Shown here: positions 54,195 through 64,000 of the stretch, piece after piece
How positions within the stretch are numbered: position 1 is the stretch's first letter
How the letters are laid out: every line of letters starts with the position of its first letter
Notes under the pieces: model-generated
Seen by the model: the letters and a program-made list of their open reading frames with translations, nothing else
Told to the model about the DNA's origin: nothing
The model's database searches: none
NCBI GenBank assembly: GCA_900095095.1
Contig: FMBT01000352.1
Span: 181,575-245,574, forward strand
Direction of reading: 5' to 3'
Source: Fragilariopsis cylindrus CCMP1102
Lineage: Eukaryota > Bacillariophyta > Bacillariophyceae > Bacillariales > Bacillariaceae
DNA length: 64,000 nucleotides
Made by a program: the position numbers and the translations under genes

Positions 54195-55367
54195 ATGAAA
54201 TTGTCTAAAATGAATCTTTTGTCAAAGAGAAAACACCGAAATAAGACCACGAATAATGCAAATAAGAATACTGCTGCCAAATCATCATCATCATCAACGA
54301 CGACGACAATGACGGCATCTCCAAAAGATCTTGGATATACCTTTCCGGATGAATGGGAAGCACGAGCCGGAACGATGATGATATTCCCCTCTCAATATCA
54401 CTATAGAAAAGGAAACGAACTAGCGGGTATACGCAAAGAAATTTGTGACATTGCCAATTCCATTGCTATCCACGAAAAAATTCACATGTTTTGCACCAAA
54501 AAGGATCGGACTATTTGCCAACAACTGCTTTTTCGAAACAACAACAATACTAGCAACCACAACAATAGCACACCCGCTAATATTACCATCCATACCGGTG
54601 GATTTCACATTGACTGGGCACGGGACAATGCTCCATTGCTTCTCCGCAGTAAATGCGGGAACAAGTTGATGGCTGCGGATTTTCGATGCAATGGGTGGGG
54701 GAAAAAATATTGGGGTTGGAGATGGGACAGAAATACACGCTCCAATATTGCCAACATCATGGGTTGGTCGTCGTTCCCGTCTCGGCTCGTCCTGGAAGGT
54801 GGTTCTGTAGAAATTGCCAACGGTGTTGCGATTGCTACGGAACAGTGTGTTCTGCACAAGAACCGTACGAATTGGTCCAAAGACAAAGTTGAAAACGAAC
54901 TAAAACGTATGCTCGGACTTGACAAAGTCATATGGTTACCCAGTGGTCTCGTTCCTGATCCTCACACCGATGGTCACGTCGATGGTCTAGTCAAATGGAT
55001 CCGCCACGACACGGTTATGCTGCACACTATCAATGACGAGGACGCGTCGTGGGATCCAGACAATTATGCTATTTGCCAGCACGCGAAACGCATTCTCCTT
55101 TCACATAATCTCACCGTTGTCGAACTACCCCTGGCAGACGACATGTCCCGCGTAAACTTTTACATTGGCGGAGGTGGTCAACTCGTGTACGTACCTATCT
55201 GTGGCGATCCGGAACGCGACGAACCCGTCCTGGAAATCCTCCGCCAGTACTTTACGACCGTCGTTCCCATCCTGGCCACTCATCTGAACAAAGCTGGAGG
55301 TGGGATTCATTGCGTTACCCAGCAAATTCCGGCAGTAAGAGTCGATTCTACGAAGCAACAGCACTAG
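54195..55367 (+). CDS. Agmatine deiminase / peptidylarginine deiminase (PAD_porph) family enzyme, 390 aa
   Basis: A guanidino-group-modifying enzyme of the pentein fold. ATG 54195 gives a basic Ser/Thr/Asn-rich head, then the catalytic domain from about residue 48: YTFPDEWEARAGTMMIFPS, ITIHTGGFHIDWARDNAPLL (catalytic Asp in W-A-R-D), RLVLEGGSVEIANGVAIATE (Glu), DPHTDGHVDGLVKWIRHD (His and Asp), DDMSRVNFYIGGGGQLVYVP, and the nucleophile in KAGGGIHCVTQQIP. All active-site positions expected for the family are present and the length fits. Agmatine deiminase (agmatine to N-carbamoylputrescine, polyamine synthesis) is the likeliest activity, but the substrate cannot be fixed from motifs. The usual W-P-x-R N-terminal sequence is altered. 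No clear targeting peptide. Confidence 0.85.
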   Translation: MKLSKMNLLSKRKHRNKTTNNANKNTAAKSSSSSTTTTMTASPKDLGYTFPDEWEARAGTMMIFPSQYHYRKGNELAGIRKEICDIANSIAIHEKIHMFCTKKDRTICQQLLFRNNNNTSNHNNSTPANITIHTGGFHIDWARDNAPLLLRSKCGNKLMAADFRCNGWGKKYWGWRWDRNTRSNIANIMGWSSFPSRLVLEGGSVEIANGVAIATEQCVLHKNRTNWSKDKVENELKRMLGLDKVIWLPSGLVPDPHTDGHVDGLVKWIRHDTVMLHTINDEDASWDPDNYAICQHAKRILLSHNLTVVELPLADDMSRVNFYIGGGGQLVYVPICGDPERDEPVLEILRQYFTTVVPILATHLNKAGGGIHCVTQQIPAVRVDSTKQQH

Positions 55368-56409
55368 AGAATACTAGTCTATCTTCCCAGTCACGTGCAC
55401 ATTCAACCTTGTCTATGACAATTAAAATACGGAAATTGTAGACGTAGTTTCGCGACGACCAAATAAATTGCGAGTATAATAGTGACCCAGCGGAAAGAGG
55501 TCTTTAGAATAAATGCTGTCTCTCGAAAGAACCCCAGAACGACGGATTTCGAGGGAATTACCACCTGGAGAGTGTCACAAGATTTTTGGCGGCAACGGTC
55601 TGTAACAGACTAACTAAGAATGTACACCAAGAGCAGGTACAAAATCTATCGACTTTAAATGTGTTTACTAATTTAATGTCTTGGTCTATATGTACTATTC
55701 TATATCGAAGATATCGGATTGTGTGTGTGTGTGTGTATGTGTGTGTGTGTGTGTGTACTGGTTGAAGACTCGGCATCGACACGCATTCATTGTTGCCATA
55801 GCATGATGCCATTCGAGACCCGTTGTATGCTGTATGTTGTGGATACTATGCCATGTTGTCGTCGTCCCATTGTTGTGACGTCTTGTATGTTGCCTACCAC
55901 TATCCATATTATTACGATAATGATCCGAGAGAATAGTATACCCCGGTCGTACCACGGTGTTGGTTCGTAGGACTACAATTGAAGTATAAAATTTAATTAT
56001 AAGAGAGGAAATATTAATAGCTGACATCGATTTCATTAGACCTCTATTAAAATTTTCAGGTGATTTTTACTAACGTTAGGTTTTGGTTTTTGCTCATAAT
56101 ATTTATTATTTGTCGTTAACGTCTAATTATTATTACTTAACAAAACAGACCCAGTTATTTACCCACGATTCGAGAGAAAAAAAATGAGATGGGGACACAC
56201 GACAGATGTTAAATGATAGGAACTAACTTGAATGAGACAGACAGTGTGGTCTGACGAATGAGACAATGGTTTTCAACAAACCAAAAAAAAAAATCTTGGT
56301 TTCTTACCTTTACTACACTTCAATCGAACACCAAAAAGCCATTCTGAAATATAGAACAAGTTTGTAAGTATCTGTACCGCAGAAAGAAAGAAGAAGAAAG
56401 GGAAGAAAC
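55368..56409. other. Intergenic 1.0 kb, nothing recognised
   Basis: A TG dinucleotide repeat at about 55720-55757, interrupted by TATG. The remainder is AT-rich spacer. The last 150 bp are probably the 5' UTR of the TMEM43 gene. Confidence 0.35.
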
Positions 56410-57741
56410 ATGGCTGATCATCTATCGAACTGGCGCGAGCGTCTCAAGGGTTCCTGCTGTGGAGTCTTCGTCGGTATCGTCTTCTTCTTTGGTGCGTTCC
56501 CTCTGCTATTTTGGAATGAACAGCGTGCCGTGCAGCGATACGACGCGCTTGAGGAAGCCGAGACTCAGATCGAACTAATTTCAGGAATGAACATCGATCC
56601 TCAGAATGAGGGTAAGTTACTTCATTTCTCCGTCGACGTTGTCAATGGTGGTGGACCGATCGCGGACCCCGTCTTTGGAGTGGAATGTAACACCACAACT
56701 GCCGATTGTCTTGTCCTGCATCGATATGCTGAAATGTATCAGTGGGATGAAGAAGTAGCCACCAAGACGAAGGAGGAGGATGGATCGAAAACCACTTCCA
56801 AGACTTACAAATACAACAAGCAGTGGATGACCTATCACGTCAACTCCGAAGACTTCAACAATCGAAATGGCGACTATGATAATCCTTCCTCCATGCGCTT
56901 CGAGGACTATACCGTGTCGGCGGATCCTATCCTAATTGGCGCCTATGAGCTACCACAAGAGCTGATCAGTAGTGTATATCAATTTCCAGGATATGCATTT
57001 GACGTGGACCTGACTGACATCTTGGATGAATCTCTCCGCAGTGAAGCAACATACAGTAGGAGTACCGGTGGTGTTGGTTATTACTTTGGTGTTGGAAATG
57101 ACACAACGACTCCTCAGATTGGTGATCAGAGAGTTTGGTTCACAGAAACTCCATCGTCTACAATTACCATCGTCGGCGTCCAGATTAACAATACACTTTC
57201 GGCATTTGTCAGCGAGACAGGAAATGGTGGAGATGTGCTGTTATTCAAGCAGGGTAACTATACTGCCACAGAGATGTTTGATGCGGCGGAAGATGCGAAT
57301 AAAGTAACGACCTGGCTCCTTCGCTTTGCTGGACTTGGTGTCATGAGCTTCGGCCTCTGGCTGGTCTTACGTCCAATCGAACTCATTGCCGATATTATTC
57401 CCATCCTGGGTGATATTATTGGTTGTGGAATTTCCTTCATTTCGATTCTTTTTGCCTCCATTCTGTCGGGGATTACTATATCTTTGGCCTGGTTGATCTA
57501 TCGTCCAGTGCTGGGTGCTATTGTCCTTGCCGTCTTTCTTACCGTGATTGGATGCTGTGCCTTTGGAGTCAAGTTGTTGCAACGTTCCCTCTGTCCGTCA
57601 TCGTCGACTGCTTCCGGACCAGATGGCGACGAACAAAATGGTGAGAATGAGGATGATATCAAGGGGATGGAAGAGGGCGTAGAAGAGGGCGAAGAAGTGG
57701 AAATGCCAGTAGCCGAGGTGGTGGTGAAAGAGGCCTATTAA
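56410..57741 (+). CDS. TMEM43: TMEM43/LUMA family membrane protein, 443 aa
   Basis: A multi-pass protein of the inner nuclear membrane or ER in animals. The N-terminus has SNWRERLKGSCCGVFVGIVF with a first membrane helix ending FPLLFWNEQRAV, the classic start of the family. It is followed by a large lumenal domain with GKLLHFSVDVVNGGGPIADP, VLHRYAEMYQWDEEV, FNNRNGDYDNPSSMRFEDYT and GDQRVWFTETPSSTITIVGV. Three more helices lie near the C-terminus: FAGLGVMSFGLWLVLRPIEL, then IGCGISFISILFASILSGIT and AIVLAVFLTVIGCCAFGVKL. The end is an acidic cytosolic tail (EEGVEEGEEVEMPVAEVV). The length and order match the family, and the frame is intact from ATG 56410. The cellular role in algae is not established. 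Confidence 0.9.
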   Translation: MADHLSNWRERLKGSCCGVFVGIVFFFGAFPLLFWNEQRAVQRYDALEEAETQIELISGMNIDPQNEGKLLHFSVDVVNGGGPIADPVFGVECNTTTADCLVLHRYAEMYQWDEEVATKTKEEDGSKTTSKTYKYNKQWMTYHVNSEDFNNRNGDYDNPSSMRFEDYTVSADPILIGAYELPQELISSVYQFPGYAFDVDLTDILDESLRSEATYSRSTGGVGYYFGVGNDTTTPQIGDQRVWFTETPSSTITIVGVQINNTLSAFVSETGNGGDVLLFKQGNYTATEMFDAAEDANKVTTWLLRFAGLGVMSFGLWLVLRPIELIADIIPILGDIIGCGISFISILFASILSGITISLAWLIYRPVLGAIVLAVFLTVIGCCAFGVKLLQRSLCPSSSTASGPDGDEQNGENEDDIKGMEEGVEEGEEVEMPVAEVVVKEAY

Positions 57742-58245
57742 TTCGGCCATGGGATGTTTCTTCGCTTTGTACCGTACAATTAGTGTTTTTTTGTGGATGT
57801 GATACAATACGATACAATAAAATAGAGACAATAAATAAATATCGGTATAGCATCGGTATTTTAAAGAGGGTCACGATAGTTTTGGAGCGGCAACGGAAAA
57901 CATAATTTGCGATGTCATAGTTTCTATAGAATAAAATAAAACTTCGTTAGAAATGCTAAACAAGAGTACAGTATTCTAGCTACCGAAATAGTAAATTGAA
58001 AACTATAAGTAATCTATTCACCACTGCTTATATCTATCACGACGATTGGGGCAGAAAAAGAGCCCCATCCAACCAGTATTTGCAACAAAAGTACGATGAT
58101 ACTGTTACCATTAAAAAAAATTCAAACTAGTTGTAGTAACGATAGTAGCACAAGAAAAAAATATACGAACAGAAGTGTAAATATATATATCCATATAAAA
58201 GTATTATTATATTATGAACGTCTAGTACTAGACTAAGACTTGTCT
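57742..58245. other. Intergenic between convergent genes
   Basis: A 504 bp AT-rich junction with a GATACAATAC tandem pair at about 57798-57817. Nothing else is recognised. Confidence 0.35.
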
Positions 58246-59105
58246 TTAGTCCTTAATTACACTTAATGGTTTCCATTCCGTCCATTGAGTTGGATCATTG
58301 ATTGAATTGACCATGATTGTCATTTTATACATTTTTGTACACTGTTCTTTCGGTAAAAATCCGTCTGCTGGTACGGAATGTATCTTCGCAAACACACCAC
58401 TTTCTACACCCTCCACAATATTCCCAAAATTCGAATCGGCTTCATAGGGATTTTTCTTTTGTTGTGATCCCGGTCCATGGTTGTTGGTATTGTCTTGTAT
58501 TGAGACATACCATTCGGGTCCACTGGGTCGGCCGGCATATCCGGTGGAATACTTGGCATGTGGATGCAATGGTGAATATTCCTGGAACGGCATACTTTTA
58601 TGACCAGCAGTGGCACCACTCTGTGATGATGCCTGTAAGACATGTCCAGCATTACGATGAAATCCCATACTTTTAAAGGTCCGTACCATTTCCATGAAAT
58701 AAAAGACACTACAGGGGATGATATCATGTGGTGCCATTTCAATTGTAAATTGTCCCTTATGACTTTCCGAATCAGGATCTTGAATAACAACTGATGCGGG
58801 ATACATCACATCCACCACAATACGAAATTTCGTATGACGTGTATTCGCACCATATCGATGTTCTAATAATTTCAATGTTGCCTTTTGTAAGGCAGTAGTT
58901 AATTTTAATCCTTCTTCATCTGTTTCCATTATTACATCAGGAGTTTTCTTTCGTGCCCGAACTCGTATATCAAGAGAATTGACGGTAGCTGCCAATTCCG
59001 TATCAATATCTCCAAATGATTTCCCACCACTATTATCTAGTGCTTGTATAACTTTCGTAGTGTCCTTGTTGTTATTATTTTCCCGATGACTGACTTCATT
59101 ATTCA

Positions 59106-59139
<34 letters not shown>

Positions 59140-59358
59140 GACAACCGAATGCTGTGATCGTGCTGGTGATGTTGGTTCCTGATGCATCATACCTAATCCA
59201 AGTGCAAACACAGTCAAGACTCCCATTATTAGAAGCGCTTTATTCAGAAAAGCTCGTGAATCGCGTCGGATTTTCGAATTCTTTCCATTGTCATCGTCAT
59301 CGTCATCGTCGTCGTTGTTGATGATTCTGATGTTGTTATCGCTTCCCATTCTATTCAT
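58246..59358 (-). CDS. Type II membrane cyclophilin-like protein, 370 aa
   Basis: ATG 59358 gives an acidic Asp-rich cytosolic head, then one membrane helix (KALLIMGVLTVFALGLGMMH, about residues 42-61), an Asn run (ATT repeat in DNA, about 59108-59141), a charged stalk and a C-terminal cyclophilin-type domain. Matching blocks are GQFTIEMAPHDIIPCSVFYF, MGFHRNAGHVLQASS (corresponding to F-H-R in cyclophilin A, catalytic Arg retained), GPEWYVSIQDNTNNHGPGSQ (corresponding to the G-S-Q-F-F region) and SNFGNIVEGVESGVFAKIHS (corresponding to V-F-G-x-V-x-x-G). The domain is divergent and several substrate-pocket residues differ, so isomerase activity is uncertain. It probably faces the Golgi lumen. 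Some published diatom and algal proteins with this layout are unannotated glycan-related proteins; I cannot decide here. Confidence 0.65.
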
Positions 59359-59654
59359 CTTATTATTCGTGCGATATGTTTGGTTCAACGTTCTGTTACA
59401 AGTAATACAGTAGTAGAGATCCAGATCTTATTTCCTCCGTAGTCGAGAAGAATGAAGAATGACCAGAAATTTTTAAAATTTGCTTAAAAAAGAAAGGGGG
59501 CGTGGGGAAACTTCCATTTTAGTTTCATTTTCAATCACGAATGACGCATTCGAAAAAATGAAGCAAACAAAAACACCATCCCACAATTCACAATTCACAA
59601 TTCGCAATGTGTATTCACAATTCATAATTCACATATCACAAATCACAACACATC

Positions 59655-60458
59655 ATGGTAGCAGCTTCTACAAGTAAAATCTACTCCACTATTATTATTA
59701 CTATGAGTATGGCAGGACGGTTAACACTAGCATTCACAACTGCATGTACAGGTACGGGCACAGGTAGTCGTATTGCCAGGCGCAATGTCGCTACCGCATT
59801 CGTCGTACACAGAACACCACGCCAACACCAACACCAACATTCGTCGTCATCGTCGGTCTTGTTTAGTTCTCGAAGGCGGAACGATGATGATAATGATGAT
59901 GATACGACACCGAAAAAACCGACATGGACCTATGAACCATACAATCCAAACAATAGGAACAACAGCAACAGCAACAACATCAATAGACAGCGACCACCAC
60001 CTCAACGACGCAATTTTTCGACTCCATCAGCATGGACAGTCCCCAAAGTAATTAATATTAAAGAAGATGAATTAAATATTAGTTTTGTACGTTCGTCTGG
60101 CGCAGGAGGACAAAACGTGAATAAGCTTTCCACAAAGTGCGAAATTAGAATGGATGTTAATCTCAAATCATCCTCATCTTGGTTACCAGATGAAGTTCGA
60201 CGACGATTAATAGAACAACAATCGAATCGAATCAGTAAGGAGGGTATATTAACATTAAATTGCCAAGAAAATCGTACACAAGGGATGAATAAAGCAACAG
60301 CATTAAAAAAACTCAAAGATATGATCAAAGAGGCTTGGGTTCGACCTAAGATACGGAATCAACGCACTGGTGTATCAAAAGCTACCAAAAGAAAAAATAA
60401 AGAATTTAAGAAAGCAAGAAGCGAGACAAAGAACAATAGAAAACGAGTCGATTGGTAA
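59655..60458 (+). CDS. ICT1/ArfB-type peptidyl-tRNA hydrolase (class I release-factor domain), 267 aa
   Basis: ATG 59655 starts an organelle-type presequence (MVAASTSKIYSTIIITMSMA, then GRLTLAFTTA). An Asp/Asn/Ser-rich region follows, and from about residue 130 the RF-1 domain: VINIKEDELNISFVRSSGAG, GGQNVNKLSTKCEIR (catalytic GGQ intact), LPDEVRRRLIEQQSNRISKE, GILTLNCQENRTQGMNKATA and LKKLKDMIKEAW. It ends in a basic tail (KATKRKNKEFKKARSETKNN) as in ArfB/YaeJ and ICT1, which place it in an empty mRNA channel. There is no codon-recognition domain, so it fits a ribosome-rescue factor that releases peptide from stalled organelle ribosomes. I cannot separate plastid from mitochondrial targeting; the AFTT context hints at the plastid. 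Confidence 0.85.
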   Translation: MVAASTSKIYSTIIITMSMAGRLTLAFTTACTGTGTGSRIARRNVATAFVVHRTPRQHQHQHSSSSSVLFSSRRRNDDDNDDDTTPKKPTWTYEPYNPNNRNNSNSNNINRQRPPPQRRNFSTPSAWTVPKVINIKEDELNISFVRSSGAGGQNVNKLSTKCEIRMDVNLKSSSSWLPDEVRRRLIEQQSNRISKEGILTLNCQENRTQGMNKATALKKLKDMIKEAWVRPKIRNQRTGVSKATKRKNKEFKKARSETKNNRKRVDW

Positions 60459-60693
60459 TCATTAATACACTCTGCATATATAAAACGAATGATGATGAAC
60501 CATACAAGAAAATTCAATAGTAAATTATAAGCTTACTGCTGATATAGTTGCGCTTGCTTAGAAAAACTATTTCTACTATTATATGATACCACTTACTGAT
60601 ATCTAATCTATGTTGTATTGGATTGAATTAGTAGTTTCTATACTACTAGTCATATGCATACTTACAATTTTAGACGACAATAGCTGATTTCCT

Positions 60694-63600
60694 CTAAGTA
60701 CGTCGAAGTATGATATCGTTAGTAGCATTGGGTATAGTAAGATTATGCCGCTCACGATTTGCCGTCATATATATACATTTCTTTACTTTATGACTACCCC
60801 GAAAGAAACGCATTTTACAATCCGAATCGTAACTGAGCAATGAACCAAATGTACCGTACCCACCATTTGAAAATGCGACACATCGACTTTCAGCGAGCAT
60901 GTACAAATCAACAAATGTGGAATCATATTCCGATGCAGAACGATTCCTCCAATTTGGATCCTTATCCAAATGGATGGGATTATTGTTATTATTATTATGT
61001 TGTTGTTGTTGTTGTTGTTGTTCATCACTTATGTTGGTATCATAATTATTCTCAGTAAGGATGTTGTAATCCAACGAAACGATGGGTAGATTATGAAGTC
61101 TACCATATGCATGTGCCGAATCCACTGCGAAACTTGTATCGGATGCAAAAAATATAGGAGCTCCAGGATATAGATTAGATGCGCAATTAACACCCAACAC
61201 AGCCAAATCAACTATTTCTTGGTATTCACGATGATCTCGACGTCCATACATTGCACGCAAGTGTACAGCTGAATACTGACCTGGTATCAAGTTGTGATTA
61301 TTCATTTTTGTCTGTATTAGATTGGCCAAACGAGGAGCAGGTGTGAAGAAACGTCGAAAAAGATGATGAAATACATCTTGATATGAGTTGCCGATAGTAC
61401 TAGAACCGGCAGAATGATTGCCATGTAGTAGTATTTGTTCGTTAATGTACAGAGCTTCCCCTGCATCCGGTGATTGGATACAATATGCGATGGCAATATA
61501 TCCATGCCCTCCTCTTCGTAGTTGCTTTGCATTTTTCCAGCTTACCGCTGTGTATCTGCCCTTGTTCACTATTAACTGTGGCTGTTCTCTCTTGAGTGCT
61601 TCTTTTAAGAATACGGGAACAGTCCAGTCCACACCATATGTAGTATCATCATTGGGTGGTACGAGCCATTCTTCCAGTGGTTTGGGTTTGTCCCACCAGA
61701 TCAATAGCAACCTTTGGCTTGGTAGGCCTCCCAGACAATCATCGGAAGAGGCTTCAATCTATCACTAATCCCCCCACAATGCACATACGATTCAAAACAC
61801 GACAATATGAGATACTTCGTTGAATTCCAGTTCGATGAAGTAATTCCACTTTTTGTAGATCTATGCCAATCAATATATTCCTCCATCCATTGCGGTAGAA
61901 CTTTTTCTTTCTTTTTATTATTAATCGACGTCGATGCATTCCTGTTATTATTCTTATCGTCCTGTTGTGGTGGTGGTGGTGGTAGCTGAATCATCATGAT
62001 ATAATCAGCACCATCTCCCAACATTGGGTCACTAAAATGATGTTCAATTGTTCTTGGTTTTACTTCTGTCGAGAATGTGGACATGGAAGTGGGAAACTCT
62101 CCAGTATTGAATTCACAAACACGAGGCTCTGAAATCGAGAGTGAATCTACATAACAATCCGATCGATATCCAATCAACGTTGCCAATTGACTGAAGCCTC
62201 CTTCTTGATTATTATCATGATATGTAACGACACAGTGTCCCATACTCATAATATATAGATTAATAAGATGTCGTAAAAGAATCGGGAGAATAATCGATAT
62301 CATTAGTATCGAGGTCGATTATTGTTTGTGGTAGAAGTTCTTTCTCTTTTGGTTTTTGTTCCTTCGGAATGTATGCTTGTAGGATGCGTATACTTTGGTT
62401 CCCATACTAACTCCGATTTTTTGAATGGCTACTGTAAGATTCATATTGTCTGTTACCACAAAGAACGGTCCCTTTGACTGTAGTTTTGAAGCACATTCAA
62501 ATGTACTATTTGCTATTCTTTCCTCCTCCTGCCATAATGTATTATTATTACCATTATTATTCTTATTATTTTTTATTATTATTGTTATTATTCTGTTGTT
62601 GTATTTCATTACTACGATGATTTTGCTGCCTAATATTATTATTCCATTTTGAAAGATCAATAGACGTATACTCCCCGCTACCATTCTATCATTACTTTTG
62701 AAAGCCGCAATAAAACCTTTTCTAATATGAAAAGATGGTACGAAGAAAATCCTCCATATATCATGGAAGACTTCGTCAATGTAGCTTCTTCTGCTTCTTC
62801 ATTAGTATTATTACTACTTATTGTTATTCGTGCATTATTATACTGTTCAGCAAACTCTGTGGTATATTTCAATCGAATTCGTACGAGAGGTTCCTTCGAA
62901 TAAGTTTCTGAAAGTCCTCGGAGAAGAGTGCTGATTTATTGTCAATTAACACTCCTTGATTATTATCTTCGAGCTATATATTTTCAATCAAAAGGAAAGA
63001 AAGAAAGAAAGAAAGAAAGAAGAAGACAAACGTTACATTCAATTATGAGCAAAATTGTAGATAATTCACAATAATCATTGACCGGTGATCAGATCAAACA
63101 AAACGAACACTACTACTACTTCACTTACTATTTTTCGTAACCACATGGGTGCTCGAAATCACAACCCATGATGGGTGGTACTAAAAAATAGGTTATATCG
63201 ACAGGAACATCCCAATGAATGAATAATAGACGTTGCGTGTCATACGCAAGTCGTAATAAATAGGGTAGTATCAGTAATCGTTCAGAGATACACCACATAC
63301 ATTGTTGGTATCTTGATTACTCTGTACGCATTGTACGATTAAGAATCTGGTACTTGTACTTGTACTGTTCCGTGAAGACGAAATCATAATACTGATATCT
63401 TCGGATGTGATTGTACACGTTTCTTTGTATGCCATCGAAATAGTCTTTCATCCATGGTGGTACATAATCACTTAATTCCCACAGGGGAATGTTGTCATTT
63501 GGTGTATAATTCTCATAAGCGATACGATCTAATTTGATTTGTAGTTTTTCTCGTTTTCGTCGTCGTCGTCGTCCTTGTGGATGATGATTTACTACTATTT

Positions 63601-63933
63601 TCGTCGTCGTCGTCGTGTCGTTATATTTTCTATGTTTGTTTCGCATTCTATCATTGTCATTGTTGTTGTCCCGTCGAAATACTATATCCAATTCTTCTCC
63701 ATCAGGCAGATTATTACCGACAATCATAATGGAAGCTTTTTCGCGTAGTTCCATTGCCTGTGGTTTCGTATCATCATGCTTATCATTATTATGCATTACA
63801 TGTCGTCCAGTACTAGTACTAGTACTAGTAGATCATTGATATTGATCTGATTATTATTTCGTTTCTGCTGCTGCTGCTGCTGCTGCTGTTTGTTTTTAGT
63901 TGTTTGTTTAAAAAATGACAACTGGTCGTCCAT
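60694..63933 (-). CDS. Tandem double-domain glycosyltransferase (fucosyltransferase-like), frameshifted
   Basis: Reading down the minus strand, two homologous domains follow each other. Domain A (about 63490-62130) shows LWELSDYVPPWMKDYFD, CGVS plus ERLLILPYLLRLAYD, DVPVDITYFLVPP, DEVFHDIWRIFFVPSFHI, GEYTSIDLSK, GPFFVVTDNMNLTVAIQ and LINLYIMSMGHCVV...GFSQLATLIGYRSDC. Domain B (about 61900-60694) shows LPQWMEEYIDWH, CGGISDRLKPLP, LEEWLVPP, YQDVFHHLFRRFFTPAPRL, GQYSAVHLRAMYGRRD, APIFFASDTSFAVDSAH and FVDLYMLAESRCVAFSNGGYG. The G-x-x-D-R and H-L-R motifs recall GDP-fucose-using GT-B enzymes (NodZ, FUT8, POFUT). One continuous frame (62303-61701) joins the end of A to the start of B. Breaks near 63310, 63150-62900, 62700, 62340-62260 and 61705 fragment the rest. 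Domain A has lost H-L-R. The start (ATG 63933, Gln run) is tentative. Confidence 0.6.
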
Positions 63934-64000
63934 ATTCAGATGATGTCTTACTTCTACTATGGAAGAAGAAGCATGATAATTCCGGTGTTGTTTTTCTTTT
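63934..64000. other. Window edge, upstream of the double GT gene
   Basis: Only 67 bp; nothing can be concluded. The true start of the glycosyltransferase gene could lie beyond the window. Confidence 0.3.

Noticed and set aside
55558-56036. Minus-strand frames with His-Thr repeats
   Set aside because: Translation of the TG dinucleotide tract; no gene.
62319-62684. Stand-alone 121-codon gene ending at 62319
   Set aside because: Its conserved part (FVVTDNMNLTVAIQ) belongs to domain A of the double glycosyltransferase; the tail KNFYHKQ is out of frame and a shifted frame (LLPQTIIDLDTNDIDYSP) continues the domain.
1-64000. tRNA, rRNA, snRNA genes and CRISPR arrays
   Set aside because: No tRNA-like cloverleaf with an intact T-loop, no rRNA block and no regularly spaced repeats with unique spacers were noticed. 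By-eye reading can miss a tRNA, so a tRNAscan-SE run would settle it.
1-64000. Intact LTR retrotransposon or DNA transposon
   Set aside because: No reverse transcriptase, integrase or complete transposase motifs and no long terminal repeats were seen; only the short direct repeat and a doubtful fragment near 10.7 kb.

Overview
This window is eukaryotic nuclear DNA and almost certainly diatom. Signs for this are short introns with GT/AG ends (71-234 nt), plastid presequences of the signal-peptide plus AxAF type, a lumenal photosystem II extrinsic protein of the Psb31/PsbQ' kind, a DUF6824 protein (family typical of diatoms), Pro-Thr-rich secreted proteins, RxL processing motifs after signal peptides, and heavy expansion of Asn, Ser, Asp, Gln and Thr runs. 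The composition is AT-rich, genes lie on both strands at about one per 2.5 kb, and there is no operon structure. I cannot name the species.

Layout. 0.85-2.2 kb: a broken GT90-type glycosyltransferase. 2.8-3.1 kb: a small unknown gene (-). 3.9-7.2 kb: NPRL3, a GATOR1/TORC1-pathway subunit. 7.9-9.8 kb: a DUF6824 protein. 10.3-15.0 kb: two direct copies of a roughly 240-280 bp repeat flank a four-exon gene that joins an SGNH/CE2-like esterase to a GH18 chitinase and two Cys/Trp modules. 15.1-20.2 kb: an FSH1 serine hydrolase, a FAM69-like membrane kinase and a two-helix membrane protein. 21.5-23.8 kb: two head-to-head plastid genes, the PSII extrinsic protein and a Lys/Ala-repeat membrane protein. 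24.9-28.1 kb: a LITAF-domain protein and an acidic low-complexity protein. 29.6-36.7 kb: a 1,521-residue J-like protein and three small genes. 37.0-41.9 kb: a divergent pair of putative cell-surface or silica-associated proteins with signal peptides and RxL motifs. 41.9-44.9 kb: a 3 kb gene-free AT-rich stretch that begins with a tandem duplication of a gene 3' end. 44.9-51.2 kb: a 2,106-residue disordered protein. 51.6-60.5 kb: a membrane kelch protein, an agmatine-deiminase-family enzyme, TMEM43, a membrane cyclophilin and an ICT1/ArfB-type release factor. 60.7-63.9 kb: a large gene with two tandem, homologous fucosyltransferase-like domains.

The genes do not form one pathway, but themes recur: glycan handling (GT90, chitinase/esterase, double GT domain), the secreted or silica-associated surface, thylakoid proteins, and nutrient signalling (NPRL3).

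Caution for the reader: many conserved genes are interrupted by one-base frameshifts. Nearly all have the same sign (one base missing), are often in short homopolymers, and occur on both strands. They cluster at 0-10, 12.7, 25-28 and 61-64 kb. I read them mainly as uncorrected deletions in the assembly rather than gene decay, and annotate those genes as CDS spans with breaks.
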